From Brienomyrus brachyistius (lineage: Eukaryota; Chordata; Actinopteri; Osteoglossiformes; Mormyridae), in the NCBI RefSeq assembly GCF_023856365.1, contig NC_064551.1, positions 20,212,349 to 20,276,348 on the forward strand: a DNA stretch of 64,000 nt. Reading direction: 5' to 3'. The notes beneath the pieces are model-generated. The model had not been told where the DNA came from. It did no database searches and saw nothing but the letters and a program-made list of their open reading frames with translations. Below, one piece after another: positions 11,810 to 24,304 of this stretch (position 1 is its first letter; every line of letters begins with the position of its first letter). The position numbers were made by a program, and so were the translations under genes.

Positions 11810-14085
11810 ATTAACAAAATCCTCAAGTCAATCAAAACCTCGAAACAGAAGATTGTTGATTAAAAGAAGAAACCCATTTGAGTAATTAGGATCTGCAGTA
11901 GACGAGTGGCAGTTGATGTTTTGTCCTCTTTCAAGGTAGAGCCAAAGTTTTATCTTGCATTGTACTGCTAAGCAAATGGAAGGTCATGCGTGATGCATTT
12001 TTATACCCCGCTCTTTGGGGCCTTGCTGGGATCGGCAGGAATGTGAGCACGGTGTGCGCTGATTCGCTTAAGGTTTTCCGGCATCCCTCAGCAGGTACTG
12101 CGGGTCTGCCACTTTGCATCTAAACAGGACTACAGTCAGCACAGCATGAGCCCTGCTTTGGCAGCCATCCGTAGACCTGCTCCAGGCTGATCTGTTTGAC
12201 AGTTAGGCTTCCACTGCAGCGTCTCAGCAAGGCGAGCGACGGGCCGCCCCCTAGAGGCCGTACCCTGTCCATGCGTGTGGTGACATCATCTGCATCATTT
12301 ATTTCTCTCCTTTGTGGACTCCACAATTGGCGTTTGTTTCAGCAGGCAGATAAATCAGAAGGGCCCAGAGGCATTCTGGGTAACAGAAAGTGGGTAACTA
12401 ACTCAGCTTGCGAAGCAGCCCGGTGATGCCTGGCCGGACACCAGATCCCCGCTCGCTGATGTCAGGGTCCGAGGAAGCAGCTTTATTGATGGGCAAATTC
12501 CACAGGGAGCAGCTCGGCCTCTTTCCCTAATGATGTCACATCCATCCTGAGGGCGGCCCGTGGACAGGTGTGGTGGGGGGGGGGGGGGGAGTTCGATCCA
12601 CTGTGGGCGGGGGGGCAGGCAGGGGTACACCGCTTGCACGTATACTGCTGCGCACGTCCGCATCCTTCTGTATGCATCAACTGACTGGAGTCACCGGATC
12701 TGAGAAGCAGATCAAGATGGGAGATGAGGAAACCGTGGCAGGGGGAGACTTTCTCACCGAAAAGGTGTGGGTGCTGCTGGATCGTCGTGGCAACGGTGCT
12801 GCCATTTCCCGCTGCTCCGCGCGACTCATTCTTTCACGTTCTTTCCCATTCCATTTCTTTCCTTACACCGTGTTACAGCCCACATCTGTAACTCATGCAT
12901 GCTACCTTGTGTTAGGCCACCTTGTGTCTCACATGGCAGAAGTTAATTCAGCTCAGCAGTGCCCCAAGACCCTATCCTGTCCTCTCCCTCCTCAGAAGAC
13001 GTGCCAATCCCCCTCCCCCCCGCCAGTGTGGCCCTCTCCACTGCCCACTTTCCATTCTGCTTTCTAGCCTGTTTTCCGTTGGGCTGCTCCCAATTTTTTT
13101 CTTACCTGTATGAGCCAAAACGTTTCTCTTCCTTTATCCCAACGCCATTTCTGTTTGTCTTCCTGCCCCGGAGCAAATCTTACAGTGTCATACACAAAAA
13201 CAGATATTTCATTAGAGCAAATCATCACCGTCAGCCAGCAGCACTGCTGTTTGCTTATAGCTATGCAATGATTATGTTCTGTAAAGATTTAAAGACGAAC
13301 GTGCTTTGAAATACAACCTCTACCTCAGAATCTCCTCTTCCTGCTTGGAGGACAGCTGGCTGAACTTAAGACCTTTATGATTCCTCATAATCCACCATGA
13401 CAATACTGTGTTATGAAATATTGAATATATAAAAAAATACGTATGACTTATCAAGTATTTATTTCACACTCAGTGAAATATTGAAGTATTTTACTTCACA
13501 CTTCACACTTTTTAACACACTCAGTATTTTAAACATCTCACTATCCAATTTTATGAAGATGGTATTTCCCCACTACAACTAATCCTTCGATAACAATGCC
13601 CCGTACCTAGCCATGTTAATGACGACGATGACGTCAGTCAGCGAATGAGGGTCCCGCATGCCAGCGTTGTATAACAACCCTGCAGCTGCAGCTTGCTGAC
13701 GGAGGCACCGCGATGCCCACGCGCAGCCTGGTGATGTGGCGGAGCTGTAGACCGCGATGACTGCGAGCGCTGAAAAATTGTCTTGACAGCGATTTGTACT
13801 GTTGCGCGGCCCCCAGATATCCAGCGATGTGTTATCCAGGAAAAAAAACCATGACAGGAAATCAATAGGCCATGGTAGTTATGAGCTAATAAGAGTTTTT
13901 CCCCCCTTCTGCAGTCGTAGTGCTTTCTGAAGCCTGCCATAAAAAATGATTTTATTTTGCTCATTTTAGTGGGGGGGGGGCACCACATCTATACTGAGAG
14001 CTCTTTCTAAGAGAAAACATTTCAAATACTACAATTTCAGATTAAACACCAGTTAATTGGGATAGTGGTGGCCTGTTGGTAGTAC
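11810..14085. other. Intergenic DNA
   Basis: GC-richer unique DNA with G-runs at 12,574-12,590 and 13,970-13,980. A 165-codon frame at 12,570-13,067 starts in a G-run and resembles nothing known to me. A CpG-containing patch occurs at 13,620-13,830. Confidence 0.55.
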
Positions 14086-14275
14086 GGCAGTGGTGGTCTA
14101 ATGGTTAGGGAAGCGCACTAGTAATTAAAAGATTGCTGGTTTGAATCTCTGACCAGTAAGATACCAACACTGGTGCTGAATTAGCTGCCCCCTGCCATGT
14201 CATGATGTCACATAAGGGTTAAATGCAGAGGGTGCTTTTTGTGGTCTGTCATCACTGATCACCAAATTCTAAATT
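14086..14275 (+). mobile_element. tRNA-derived SINE
   Basis: GGCAGTGGTGGTCTAATGGT (A box), then GCTGGTTTGAATCTCTGACC (B box), then GGTTAAATGCAGAGGGTGC. This order is typical of a fish tRNA-SINE. The B box is mutated (TTTGAATCT), so the copy is old. It is not a functional tRNA. Confidence 0.7.
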
Positions 14276-15842
14276 AATATCCATCCTCTTGGTCTGTTCA
14301 TTTTCCATCCCAGGCATGAAATTTATAGACACCAATTAACCTAACTACATGTTTTTACACTGGAGTACTCAGCGAAAAGCTGCAGGGAGAACAGGAAAAC
14401 TCCCAGTATAGCAGAGGCGGGATTCAAAGCGCCAACCTTGGAGATGTCAGGCTACCCGAGAATTTGAGAAAACAAACGGCATGACTTTGGACAACCTAAG
14501 TTGGCATGGGGGGAGATAACGCTGCACACAGACAGCTGGGGCGGGAACCAAAGCCGAAGTGTGATGCTAGGAAACCACAAAGAAAAAGAAGGAAGAAAGA
14601 GAGAGAAAGAGAAGGAAGCCACAGTGTTCTTACGATAATAAAGGCAGCAGCAAACTTTCAGCTGAAACCGCTAAAATGACACAAAGAAGGCAACTACAAC
14701 ATTCGCTTATTCCTATTTGACTATGACCTCACAGCACAAGGAAATCCCAGCAGGTCCTGCACCAAAAACAGAGCTTTCTTACGGCAACAAAGCAGCAACG
14801 GAAATGGCACAGAAACTGCCCGTTTATGATTCAAACCACCTCATTATCGCCACATCTTGATAGGATTTCATTTGAGAGCCATTCGCCCATTGCAGATAAG
14901 GATTGATTACATGCTGCCCCATTCGCGTTACCGCCATTCATATCCAAACAGCAGATTCACCTTGAGATGCACGGCTGTACCTTAATTCAGTGTAAACCTG
15001 TGTGTGCGTGCGGGCAAAACGGAAAAAAAACGCTAAATCAATAGCATTCGTCACTCACAGACTGCTAAGCGTTTGCAGGTGATCTTGTCTAATCCTTGTC
15101 TTGCTTCTGCCAGAAGACAATGTCAGACTCACTTGAATTTTTATTTATTGATTGTTTTTTAATTACTTTGTTGTAATAGATTGCTGCTTCAATGGTCTGT
15201 GGAGGCATGTTTACATACTGTATGGGGCTGAAGGGGAACTTTCAGCGAATGACATTAGACAGCTGCCCAGGAAATCTTTGAAAATACAGTATAATCGCTA
15301 AACTATAATCAGTAGACAGGCTGGAGTTTTGACTGCCCTGTGCCAGTGATCAGGTAATGTGGTGACACCATTTGTATGGCAAGTGTGATATGATTTATGA
15401 TCTTTAAAGGATTTATAAGATTTAAAAAACTAAATAACATTAGACTATATTTGTAAAAAAAAAAAAAAAAAAACTTATGAAGAAGGACAGTATTTATTTT
15501 TTATTTTAAGCCTATTTTCCTGGAGCACATTTATTTATTTGCACAATTAACCAGGATAACAAAAAGTATCAATTAAATACATCATAAACAAAAACAAAAA
15601 TATTTTTTGCATTACTTTTGTAGTGCTTTTCTTCAGTATTCAGATAGATAATCTTGATTATTTTTGGCAAGGAGTTCAAAACAGCTGAACTGTTAGATTT
15701 AATGCCTTTTATTTGCTTAGCCTGTCCTTCTACCCAAAGTGACTTGACATAGTTACCAGGAGAATTCAGGTTAATCTCCTTGATAAGGGTAGTACACACC
15801 CTGACCTTGCTCCTCAACTGGTAGCTTACAGTCTGAACACTG
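14276..15842. other. Intergenic DNA
   Basis: A decayed SINE-like segment (GGGAGAACAGGAAAACTCCCAG, 14,300-14,450), a purine-rich run near 14,580-14,615, and an A-run at about 15,456-15,473. No gene was recognised. Confidence 0.55.
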
Positions 15843-16168
15843 TGTAGACACTCCTCTACTTATGAACTTTCAACTTACAAACTTTCAGACATACGAACGA
15901 AGAGGACTGCAAGTCCAAATTGTGCTCCTTGGGATCCCGTTTCCTGTCCGCAACATCAAATTTTATTTTTCTGCGTGCCAATTCCGCCCAGTACGACTTC
16001 TGGCTGCTACTCCCGCTGTGCAGCAGCGTAGCGTGCGTACTCCCAGCATTCTGGTTCTTTGTGCTTGCGTATACCCTTAAAATGATGTTGAACAACAACT
16101 TACGAACATTTCAAGTTACAAACGTCCCATCAGAACGTATCTCAGTTGTAAGTAGAGGAGCATCTGTA
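15843..16168. mobile_element. 325-bp TIR element (MITE), copy 2
   Basis: Same length, ends and internal order as the copy at 3.1 kb (AACGAAGAGGACTGCAAGTC, TGTGCTCCTTGGGATCC, CTTAAAATGATGTTGAACAA, AAGTAGAGGAGCATCTGTA), with roughly 10-15% differences by eye. Apparent short frames in it occur in both copies and are not genes. Confidence 0.78.
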
Positions 16169-17289
16169 ATACCTCCATCCTGTGACTTAAAGCCTTGTCA
16201 GAGATAAACCTTAAACCTTGCCAACATTCCCATATTTGTCACCATGCAGAATCTCCGAACACCACAGAATGACAGTTGTAAAACAATTCTGCACTCTCAT
16301 GAAGGCTGTATTTTTTTGGCCAGGATAATGCTGTTATGGAGGGCAAATACTCAAATGTGCTGACCATAATGTTAGATTTTCATAGCTTTCCTTGATATTC
16401 TGACCTGTGTTCAGCCCAATAAATATATATAGTGACAGACAGGAGAAGTCAGCATAAACACGATTGAATAAAACCCCGTGGTGGTGGCCCAGTGGCACCG
16501 AGGAGGAGGCAATTGGAGAAGATAATCTCCTCAGAGACGGTGACACGGCGACGATGAGTTCTGACCAATTGCATCACAGCGTTCGGGAAAGCTGGCTGCG
16601 ATGTGACAGGTGTGCACCGTAGAAAACACCCCTCCCCACTTGGGATGACAGTGAAGAATAACAATATTAGCCCACTGACCTGTCACACCCTGAACCCGAA
16701 TCTGTGGAAAATACTTCACTGAATGTGAATGTGAAGAGATCATCACAGTCAGCATCTGTGGTCCAGCTACAAACACTGGACTGTGTCAAAATATTATTTA
16801 TTTCTAAAATAATATTGCATGCACAATTCTACAGGCTTGTTTAATTAGTCAAGAGATATATTACTTGCTTAGAATATCTGTATATGATACATTTTATGTA
16901 TACTGGAGCGTTTTATAGATAGATACATAAACGTAAGTAAAACTATCAGTTAATGCAATGGCTATTGCTATTTGACTCAACAGTAACTATTAAACAGCTA
17001 GAGCTGATTCATTGTAGTAGTGACTGAATGCAAAACGAGGTACGTTAGCTGAGGGATGGGCAGCCTGCTGAGGAAGAAAGTGTCTTCCTCTTCTCAGGAG
17101 GTGGCTTTAAGACACGTGGAAACTCCGCACTGAAGCCGATTCGGAATGCAGGGTGCAGGGTGTAATTATAATTCACATCCAGCGGAGGGAGCGAATCGTA
17201 CGAAAAAGCGGAAAAAGATTTGTATGCATCTTCGATTGTTGGAGGGGTGGGGGCTTGAAGGAGGGTGTGAAAGCAGAACATTCTGTAGA
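16169..17289. other. Intergenic DNA
   Basis: Unique sequence with no recognised gene or repeat. Short overlapping minus-strand frames at 16,334-16,776 are not supported by any family match. Confidence 0.55.
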
Positions 17290-17539
17290 TGGAGGGGGGT
17301 TACAGTAGGATTGTGACAAAATTGCAGCTGGTGGTGGAAGGAGGGGTCCTGCTAGACTTGGGGGTCCTGCTGGAAGGGGGGGTCCTGCTAGACGGGGGTG
17401 GGGGGAACTGCTAGATGGGGGGGGGGGACCCTGCTGGAAGGAGGGTTCCTGCTGGAAGGAGGGTTCCTGCTGGAAGGTGGGGTGCTGCTGGAAAGGGGGG
17501 GTCCTGCTAGATGGGGGGGGTCCTGCTGGAAAGGGGGGT

Positions 17540-17584
<45 letters not shown>

Positions 17585-17590
17585 CTCTCT
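17290..17590. repeat. G-rich minisatellite followed by (CT)n
   Basis: About ten irregular units of TCCTGCTGGAAGGAGGG / TCCTGCTAGATGGGGGG type, about 17-23 bp each. A (CT)n run follows from about 17,542. The G-runs of 4-10 on the + strand make quadruplex formation plausible. The long frames here are repeat artefacts. Confidence 0.85.
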
Positions 17591-18270
17591 CATTTTCCAA
17601 TTTCCATACCCAGCAGAGCCGGCTCCCCCTGCAGTCCAAATGGGTCATCGACAGGCTGCAGCAAGGTGGCAGCAATCAAGGTCAGCTGTCACAGGCGATT
17701 CCATCAGGAATCTGTGATGACTGGATGGGCGTCTGATGGCTGGGATGGGGGTATTTGTCTCTGTGTACCCAGGTTAGGAGTCTCCTCAAGCTACGAGCCT
17801 GTAGCTTGTGGCTGCCAGTCAGAAAAGGGCAACTGAGCTTTTAACCAATCAGCAGTTAAAAAAAAGCAAATTGAACTTAACTGTGACATAAACGTGTTAA
17901 ATAGTAAAAAACATAAACAGACATACTGACCATTACTGTGGGCTTACTGTAATTACAACAAATTACATGATTGCATATTTCACTTTAAATACAGCCTAAC
18001 AAAACCATTATCATAATGTGGTCATTCTCCTCTTGTTGTTATTTCTGGTACATAAATTTATGTTCTTCTTTCTCAGTTTGCTAAGGGCCCCAATTCAGCA
18101 CAATCACGTAATATTACCTGCAGTGGAAATACATTATGGTTTATGGGAGCAATGTAAAAAATCAGCAGAGGTTTAATTTTATGGCTTTTTTTTTATTGTG
18201 AATTCAGAATATTCTGCACCGTCTACAATATAGGGGGTTAAATGGTGCTGTATAAATGTGGATCAGAACT

Positions 18271-18412
18271 GGGGTCTGTATCACAAAGCTGGATTTAAGG
18301 TAGTCCAGTTTAAATGGATATTGTCTTCATTCACTTACATTTAGCCCACACTGCCTTAAATTTGACAAGTTATCCAGTTAAGCAAGAAATCCGGCTTCGT
18401 GATACAGGCCAC
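18271..18412. mobile_element. Foldback MITE, family A, copy 2
   Basis: Inverted ends GGTCTGTATCACAAAGCTGG and, from the other strand, GGCCTGTATCACGAAGCCGG. The centre carries TTTAAATGGATATTGTCTTC and TTCACTTACATTTAGCC, as in copies 1 and 3. Confidence 0.75.
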
Positions 18413-19001
18413 TGGATGCACAGAACCAAGCTTGGAAATAAATTCTGGAGAAGGAACAACACTACATTACTGAAATACATACTGGCCCATATGTGGGTTC
18501 TATGCGCTTCAGTTTCAGCTTAAATGGTGTCCTTCCTGATGATGTAACTCCATCCATCCATCCATCCATCTTCTATAACAGCTCAGAATCACATTATTAA
18601 TAAAAGAATCGATGTTAAAGTATTTCATCATTGTTGTGACCAAGAACGTAGGAGTCAAGAGCATAGAAAAACGTCCAGGTTTGAAGAAAAGGGGTGGTGT
18701 CATTTTACACGTCCTGGGGATTATTATTGTACGTATTCAGCAAATAAACATAGCAGAGTTAATTTTCTTCCAGTCTTAATTTGGAAGCGGATGCCCTTCT
18801 CTTTTACCTCAGGCGTTGTGCCCATTTATGTTAATGGGAATTCCCAATGTAGACCAAAGACTGCCTCAGCAAAACAGTCACAGCGCCCCGCGTCCTTGGC
18901 AGTGAGGCACACCGAACCGCCGATCCTGAAGGCCAGCTGGATGCACGTGAGGTTCTCCACGACCCTTTACCAAAAAGGGAACTAGCCTCTTGGGTGTATG
19001 T

Positions 19002-19023
19002 GGGGGGGGGGGGGGGGGGGGGG
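19002..19023. repeat. Poly-G run, 22 nt
   Basis: Uninterrupted G tract. Its length is likely polymorphic or affected by assembly. Confidence 0.9.
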
Positions 19024-19639
19024 AGTTGAATGGGACGGTTTTATTGCGGCCTCACTCTTCTGATCCCATCACCCCCACAATCCAATCCGCTCTTAGTGGA
19101 GACGAGTGGAGCGTAATAAGAAAATGAGGATAATCCCAATCGGACACTCCCCTCTGGGTCAGAATGGAAGCTATTGTCTCATCTGTAATGAGATTCTTCA
19201 CTCCTTGCGGTGCAGTGCATTGTGGTCTTCCGCCAAATACACATTGTGTGTGTATGTGCGCATTACACCGTACGTATTATTTTTATACAAACATGCCTTT
19301 AAGTCCAGTCAGCCTCCTCATGTCTCCCACCCCCTAGCCACTGCCCCCCTTTATTGTTCAGTCACAAACACAAACAGGACACAGCAGACAAGGGCAGAAG
19401 GACACTGGGCTGCACTGAGGCAGCGTGTAATGCATTGCGAGTCCATACACAGACAGGCCTTTGCATAGCCCGCTAGTGTGAACAAGCCGATAGCCAATTA
19501 GCAGCGCGGCTGAATCGTTAGGCTGATGTATCATTATGAATGCATGAAGCTGTATGGCTGTGTAATTAGAATTTAATAGTCACTTCATTCACTTCCTCCT
19601 GCGCAGCAGAGGGTACTAAGGTGTCTGGTGACGCTTCGC

Positions 19640-20290
19640 ATTAACTGTACCTTCATAATGCCTGTATAATGCCTTCACAGAGCATTAAGAACACCCTCAT
19701 AATGCATTCTTAGAACATTCATAAGCATTATGTAAATATACCTAAACATGTCTTAAAGCATTGCATTAATAATGCTTTCAATGAAAGGTATGGTCGCTTT
19801 AATATACATTAACAACAGTGCTGAGCAAACCTGATTACTGCCAAAGAGCCTTTGGGGGTTAATAATCGCTAATGAATTGTAGATGAATCCCATTCCCAGG
19901 ATAATTACTGTTATGCAGGCTGGATAGGGGATTCCTAATGTAACTGGTCACTGAAAGAGAATTTTAATGTTACAGTAGATTGAAAAATAACTAATTTGAT
20001 GTATACGTGTATTTGTCCTGGGGAAAAAGAAAATTCATTGATATTGATATTTTAGTAACACATTACTAAACACAATGCATATAATGCATTCAGAAAGTAT
20101 TATAAACACAGCTTCAAATATTTATAAAAACACATTATAGCCATGTTTATTATGCCTTATGAATCCTTTATGAAGCTCTAATCTACAATGCACTATAAAT
20201 ACTCAGGTAACACTGACTATTATAATGCATTATGAAGGTATCTATAATGCATTATGATGGCTGCTTTAAGTATTATAAGTCTTACCAATA
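19640..20290. mobile_element. Possible degenerate TIR element rich in ATAATGCATTAT
   Basis: ACCTTCATAATGCCTGTATA at the left faces GCATTATGAAGGTATCTATA at the right in inverted orientation. Both flanks are filled with repeated (AT)AATGCATT(AT) motifs. The middle (19,830-20,040) is different unique sequence. The boundaries and class are uncertain. Confidence 0.45.
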
Positions 20291-21144
20291 TTTTTCATCA
20301 ATATGAAAACTAGTGTTACTGTTTTCGACAGCAACTTCCTTTTTTTAATGACGATCATTCAGATTCTGACCGACAAAGAATCAACAAAAGCCAATCACTT
20401 CTTTCTTAGATGATTTTTGATGATACATTATTTCTAAAATAATTCACTGACAGCGTAAGATAAAATGAACTGTCCAGTAACCAGCTGTAGTACCTTTGCT
20501 CTCGATACCTGTCTCCTGTGCTAAAGCTGAAATGTCCGATTTTTGTGTTTGTTCCTCTTTTAAATCACAAAAACCCAAACAAAGTTCCTTGTATTTTCTC
20601 CCGTTGCCATGCACCACATATCTTTTCACCCCCTCCTGAGTTTTTCCTTTTAACGTCAGGGTAGCCTTAGCTTCGGTTCAGGTTTAAATTTAGCATTAGC
20701 TTTAATTTAGCTTTAGATTTATCGTTAGCTTTAGCTGCTCAGCAGTTTCTAGTATGACATGAATGATGGCCAATTGTACCCTGTTACCCATTAATACAGG
20801 AGCTGAGCTTCTTCCTTGATCGTCATGACATGTTTAGTCTCAGCTGCCCTCTTGTGAAAGATGTCTATGAATGTGTCAAAATATGAGTCTGTCGAGGGCC
20901 TTCTCTCGTTTCCGGGGACGGGAGCAGCCCATTGAAAGATGAAACAGCTCATGTCCCCCTTCCATAAACATATATTAAAATTCATCAAAATGAATGTTTT
21001 TCTGGTGAAGGTCAATATCATATACATCAGAGCATTGTGTTATTGTCAGACTGTAATCTTAATAAATAACAAGATAAGACTGATATTTTTCTCCCTGAGC
21101 TACTGGATGATGATACAGTACCTATTATGTAAACTATGAACGCA
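20291..21144. other. Intergenic DNA
   Basis: Mostly unique. A low-complexity TTTAGCTTTAG-type run lies at 20,660-20,740. No gene was recognised. Confidence 0.55.
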
Positions 21145-21590
21145 TGTTACATTTATATAACGTTTTTTCCAAGACACCCATTGCACTTTACTGAACCAAT
21201 GGGGAGCCAATTCAACCAGCAGCACTGTGTAGTACCCATTGTGTGCCAGTACGCTCACCACACAGCAGCTAAGGTAGTGACGGGGCAGGAGAGGATTTTC
21301 CAGTTAGATATAGGGGATGATTAGGAGGACATTGGGGCACCACCCCTACTCTTTCAAAAGATGCCCCAGGATCTTTTATAATCTCTGTGAGTCAGGACCT
21401 TACATCTTATCCACAGGACGGCACCATTTTTGCAGTCCCCATTACTGCACTGAAGCATTGGGATCCACATAGACCACAGGATGGGCTAACCTGCTGGCCA
21501 CAGCAACACCTCTTCCAGTAGCAACCCAGCTTTCCCATCCAAGGACTGGCCAGGCCCAAACCTGCTTACCTTCAGATGGATTACATAGTC
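21145..21590 (-). mobile_element. 5S-rRNA-derived SINE (SINE3-like)
   Basis: The right end, read on the minus strand, has GAAGGTAAGCAGGTTTGGGC followed by CTGGCCAG and TCCTTGGATGGGAAA. This matches the internal promoter (A box, intermediate element, C box) of vertebrate 5S rRNA with a few changes. The body (GTGCCAGTACGCTCACCACA, CACCCCTACTCTTTC, TCTTATCCACAGGACGGC) is a known fish repeat body. The first half of the 5S head is missing, so it is not a 5S gene. Confidence 0.72.
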
Positions 21591-22179
21591 TGAACAGCAG
21601 CTGGTATGGTGGCTTTAACTAACCCAGCCTGAAAAAAATGGATTATATTTCATTCACTTAACTTTATTTAGATGCAACAGAACAAATGTATTAGCGTGTA
21701 CATGCTGGTTTTTCATCCTGTTAATACATGTAAGACATGCCTGATAGCTAATAACAATATGGATAAATGTTCATCCTCTGAGGACTGTGCATCCTCAAGA
21801 CTTTCTGAAGATGCTTATGCAGAGAAACGGTTTTGTTAAATCTTTTGTTCCTTAAAACACAGGGAGAACACAGAGACACACACGCTGCACCCACATCCTC
21901 CTCACAAATACACTCTACATGCACACAGCAAGCAGGACTTGAACCTTTGGTGTATGAGGTCTCTACGGACCTTCAGCTTTGTCCATATTAGCTAGGAGAG
22001 TAGCTGAAGCTTTGTGATCCCCGTATTCGCAAAATGGGCGTGACGTTCCCTTGATCATACAGCTGCTGGAATGTGCTGGTCCCAGGGACCGCCTCATGTA
22101 ACACCTAAATGCACCACCTGCCTGTGGACGCTCATGTTTGTTACCTCTCTTATCTTTCAAACATGTGCCTTCTTTTCAA

Positions 22180-22780
22180 ATCTCAATGTGACTCGCATTT
22201 AACAGGAGTGAGCGAAATGGGCCGGGCCAATTGGCATTTTACCTGGGGTAGCGGCTCGCGGGGCTCGTTCGGTCCCTGGGCCTGTTCCACTTCCAGTTTA
22301 ATGATGATATGTAGACTGACAGCTTAATTATCTCTTTGGAAAGTGGGCCAAATTGAACGCCATCTCTCCATCAGGTTTTTGATGTCGGAGGACCTCCTCG
22401 GGCCCTCCGGTGAATCGGCAGGCTAATCCACTCAAGTGTCTTCTCCCGACCCCTAACACCCGAGCTATCCTGGCATCAATGCTGCGGCTGGGTTCTCTGC
22501 TTTTTCTGCTCCTGATTTGCTGTATTTCTTCATAAGGCATCATCCTTCCTCTTCATCTGACACACTTGCCTCTTCGTTTGATCTCACTTTGCCTTTTTTC
22601 ACCTTCCCCGCTCTGGCATCCACGCATTTTGAGAGGGGACATCCGGGAGCACATTGCTGGATCTAAATCAAATGTCTGCAGCGCAAAACAACAGTGAAAA
22701 CAAACAACAGGCTGTCCGTGGGTGTATTTTTTTGGGAGAAGCGTTTGGCAGTTGGATGTTTCTAAGGGTTTCCACGGCAA
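22180..22780. other. Candidate conserved noncoding block
   Basis: Complex unique sequence with motifs such as GGCCAATTGGCATTTTACC and CAGCTTAATTATCTC. There are short frames on both strands but none is recognised. No repeat was seen. Confidence 0.28.
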
Positions 22781-22852
22781 CCTGTTGACAGATAGACTGG
22801 TTGGCCAATGACCTATCTAAATACTTCTTCTGCTAGGCAGGGCAATTGCTGT

Positions 22853-22872
22853 GGGGGGGGGGGGGGGGGGGG
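22853..22872. repeat. Poly-G run, 20 nt
   Basis: Uninterrupted G tract followed by GTGGGAGGAGGGTGG. Confidence 0.9.
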
Positions 22873-23119
22873 TGGGAGGAGGGTGGTATTCTACTGAGGC
22901 GACCCTTCGGTCAGCAGAATCTCCTGGGGGGGCCGAAATTCCCTGCTGTGCCACTGCAGCTGTGGACAGGGACCACAACAGTCCAGATCCTGAATATGGG
23001 GGTTTTTAAGAGTTCAGAGCATTTCAGTATTTTCAAATACAAGTAACAGCCCCTCTCCATTATGTCTTAGTAGGTCTGGTTTTTTGTTTTTCTATAACCA
23101 TATATATCAAGGTTAATTT

Positions 23120-23310
23120 CCCTAGGTGTAGAGATTAAATGTTTCATCCTGTAGTCCAAAAACATACCATTTGGTGAACTGGTGTCTCTATATTGCCCTT
23201 AGTGTGTGATTGTGTGTGTGCTCTGTGTGTACTACTGCCCGTTGCCTGTGCTCTCTGCTGCCTGGGATAGGCTCCAGGTCCAGTGTGATCCTGCACTAGA
23301 TAAGAAATAT
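23120..23310 (+). mobile_element. SINE/L2 3'-end fragment
   Basis: TGCTCTCTGCTGCCTGGGAT, AGGCTCCAGGTCCAGTGTGA and CCTGCACTAGATAAG form the typical 3' end of an L2-tailed fish SINE. The head is too diverged to place. Confidence 0.45.
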
Positions 23311-23890
23311 ATAGAAAGAAAAAAATATAGAAAGATATATCTCTATAAATATGCTATTAGGTTTGTGTGACATATTGGGATTGGAAGCAGCTGTCATTGC
23401 TTTGGAGTTCAGTAGGTATCTCCAGCAAACAGGAACGATACACAGAAATCCCTCATGCGGGCAATAGGATTGTGGATATGTGATGTGAGGCTGTGTAGGC
23501 AGGCAGTACTGTGGGGCTGTCTGCATTCCCGGCTGCTAGGGCCGTTTCAAAGAAGCACACCGGTAGAAGCATGTCTTAGAGAAACACAGGGGGATAAGAA
23601 ATGAAACACAATTAACTTTAAACACATCAAAAAAAAAATCTGTTTTCAGACTCTCTGGTTTGTTGCTAATTAATATTTGTCTAGCAAGCAATTTAAGCTA
23701 ATCTCTCCATTGTATTGACATTCCATCAAAGATCTGCTGCCTTGTGTTTACAGGGACAAGTGGCAGGCTGTTTGTGACCCAGTACTATGTAATGGTATGA
23801 AAGATGCATGATTGGATTGGATCTTGTTGTATAATATGTAAAATGGGATGACATCAGATTGCTTAGGAACCACCCCAAAAGCCAGCAGTG

Positions 23891-24260
23891 GATCCATCCA
23901 TCCATCCATCCATCCATTTTCCAAACTGCTTATCCTACTGGGTCGCGGGGGGGTCCGGAGCCTATCCCGGAAGCAATGGGCACGAGGCAGGGAACAACCC
24001 AGGATGGGGGGCCAGCCCATCGCAGGGCACGCTCACACACCATTCACTCACACATGCACACCTATGGGTAATTTAGCAAGTCCAATTAGCCTCAGCATGA
24101 TTTTGGACTGTGGGGGGAAACTGGAGTACCCGGAGGAAACCCCACAACGACATGGGGAGAACATGCAAACTCCACACCCACGTGACCCAGGTGGAGACTC
24201 GAACCCGGGTCCCAGAGATGTGGGGCAACAGTACTAACCACTGCACCACCATGCCGCCCC
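23891..24260 (-). mobile_element. tRNA-derived SINE with (ATGG)n tail, full length
   Basis: Read on the minus strand: GGGGCGGCATGGTGGTGCAG (A-box region), GGGTTCGAGTCTCC (B box), a body containing GTTTGCATGTTCTCCCCATG and CCCACAGTCCAAAA, then GGATAGGCTCCGGA, and an (ATGG)n tail. This is a widespread fish SINE layout with an L2-like 3' end. It is not a tRNA gene and not protein-coding, despite short open frames across it. Confidence 0.85.
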
Positions 24261-24304
24261 CCAGCGGAATCATGACAGCTGAAAACTCACTTTGTCTGAA
24301 CATC

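Noticed and set aside
12570..13067. 165-codon + frame
   Set aside because: It starts in a poly-G run, has biased composition in parts, no family match and no splice or promoter context.
14086..14160. tRNA-like A and B boxes, also in the other SINE heads
   Set aside because: They cannot fold into full cloverleafs with proper acceptor stems as read and are followed by SINE bodies.
17173..17836. Several frames of 110-136 codons with LSLSLSLS or RERERERE runs
   Set aside because: They are products of the (CT)n microsatellite and G-rich minisatellite.
21540..21590. Possible 5S rRNA gene
   Set aside because: Only the internal promoter half is present and it is joined to a repeat body; it is a SINE head.
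23848..24303. Frames of 60-129 codons repeated at 24, 38.8 and 54.3 kb (MGGQPIAGHAHTPFTH type)
   Set aside because: The same peptide recurs because it is a SINE body; it is not a protein gene family.
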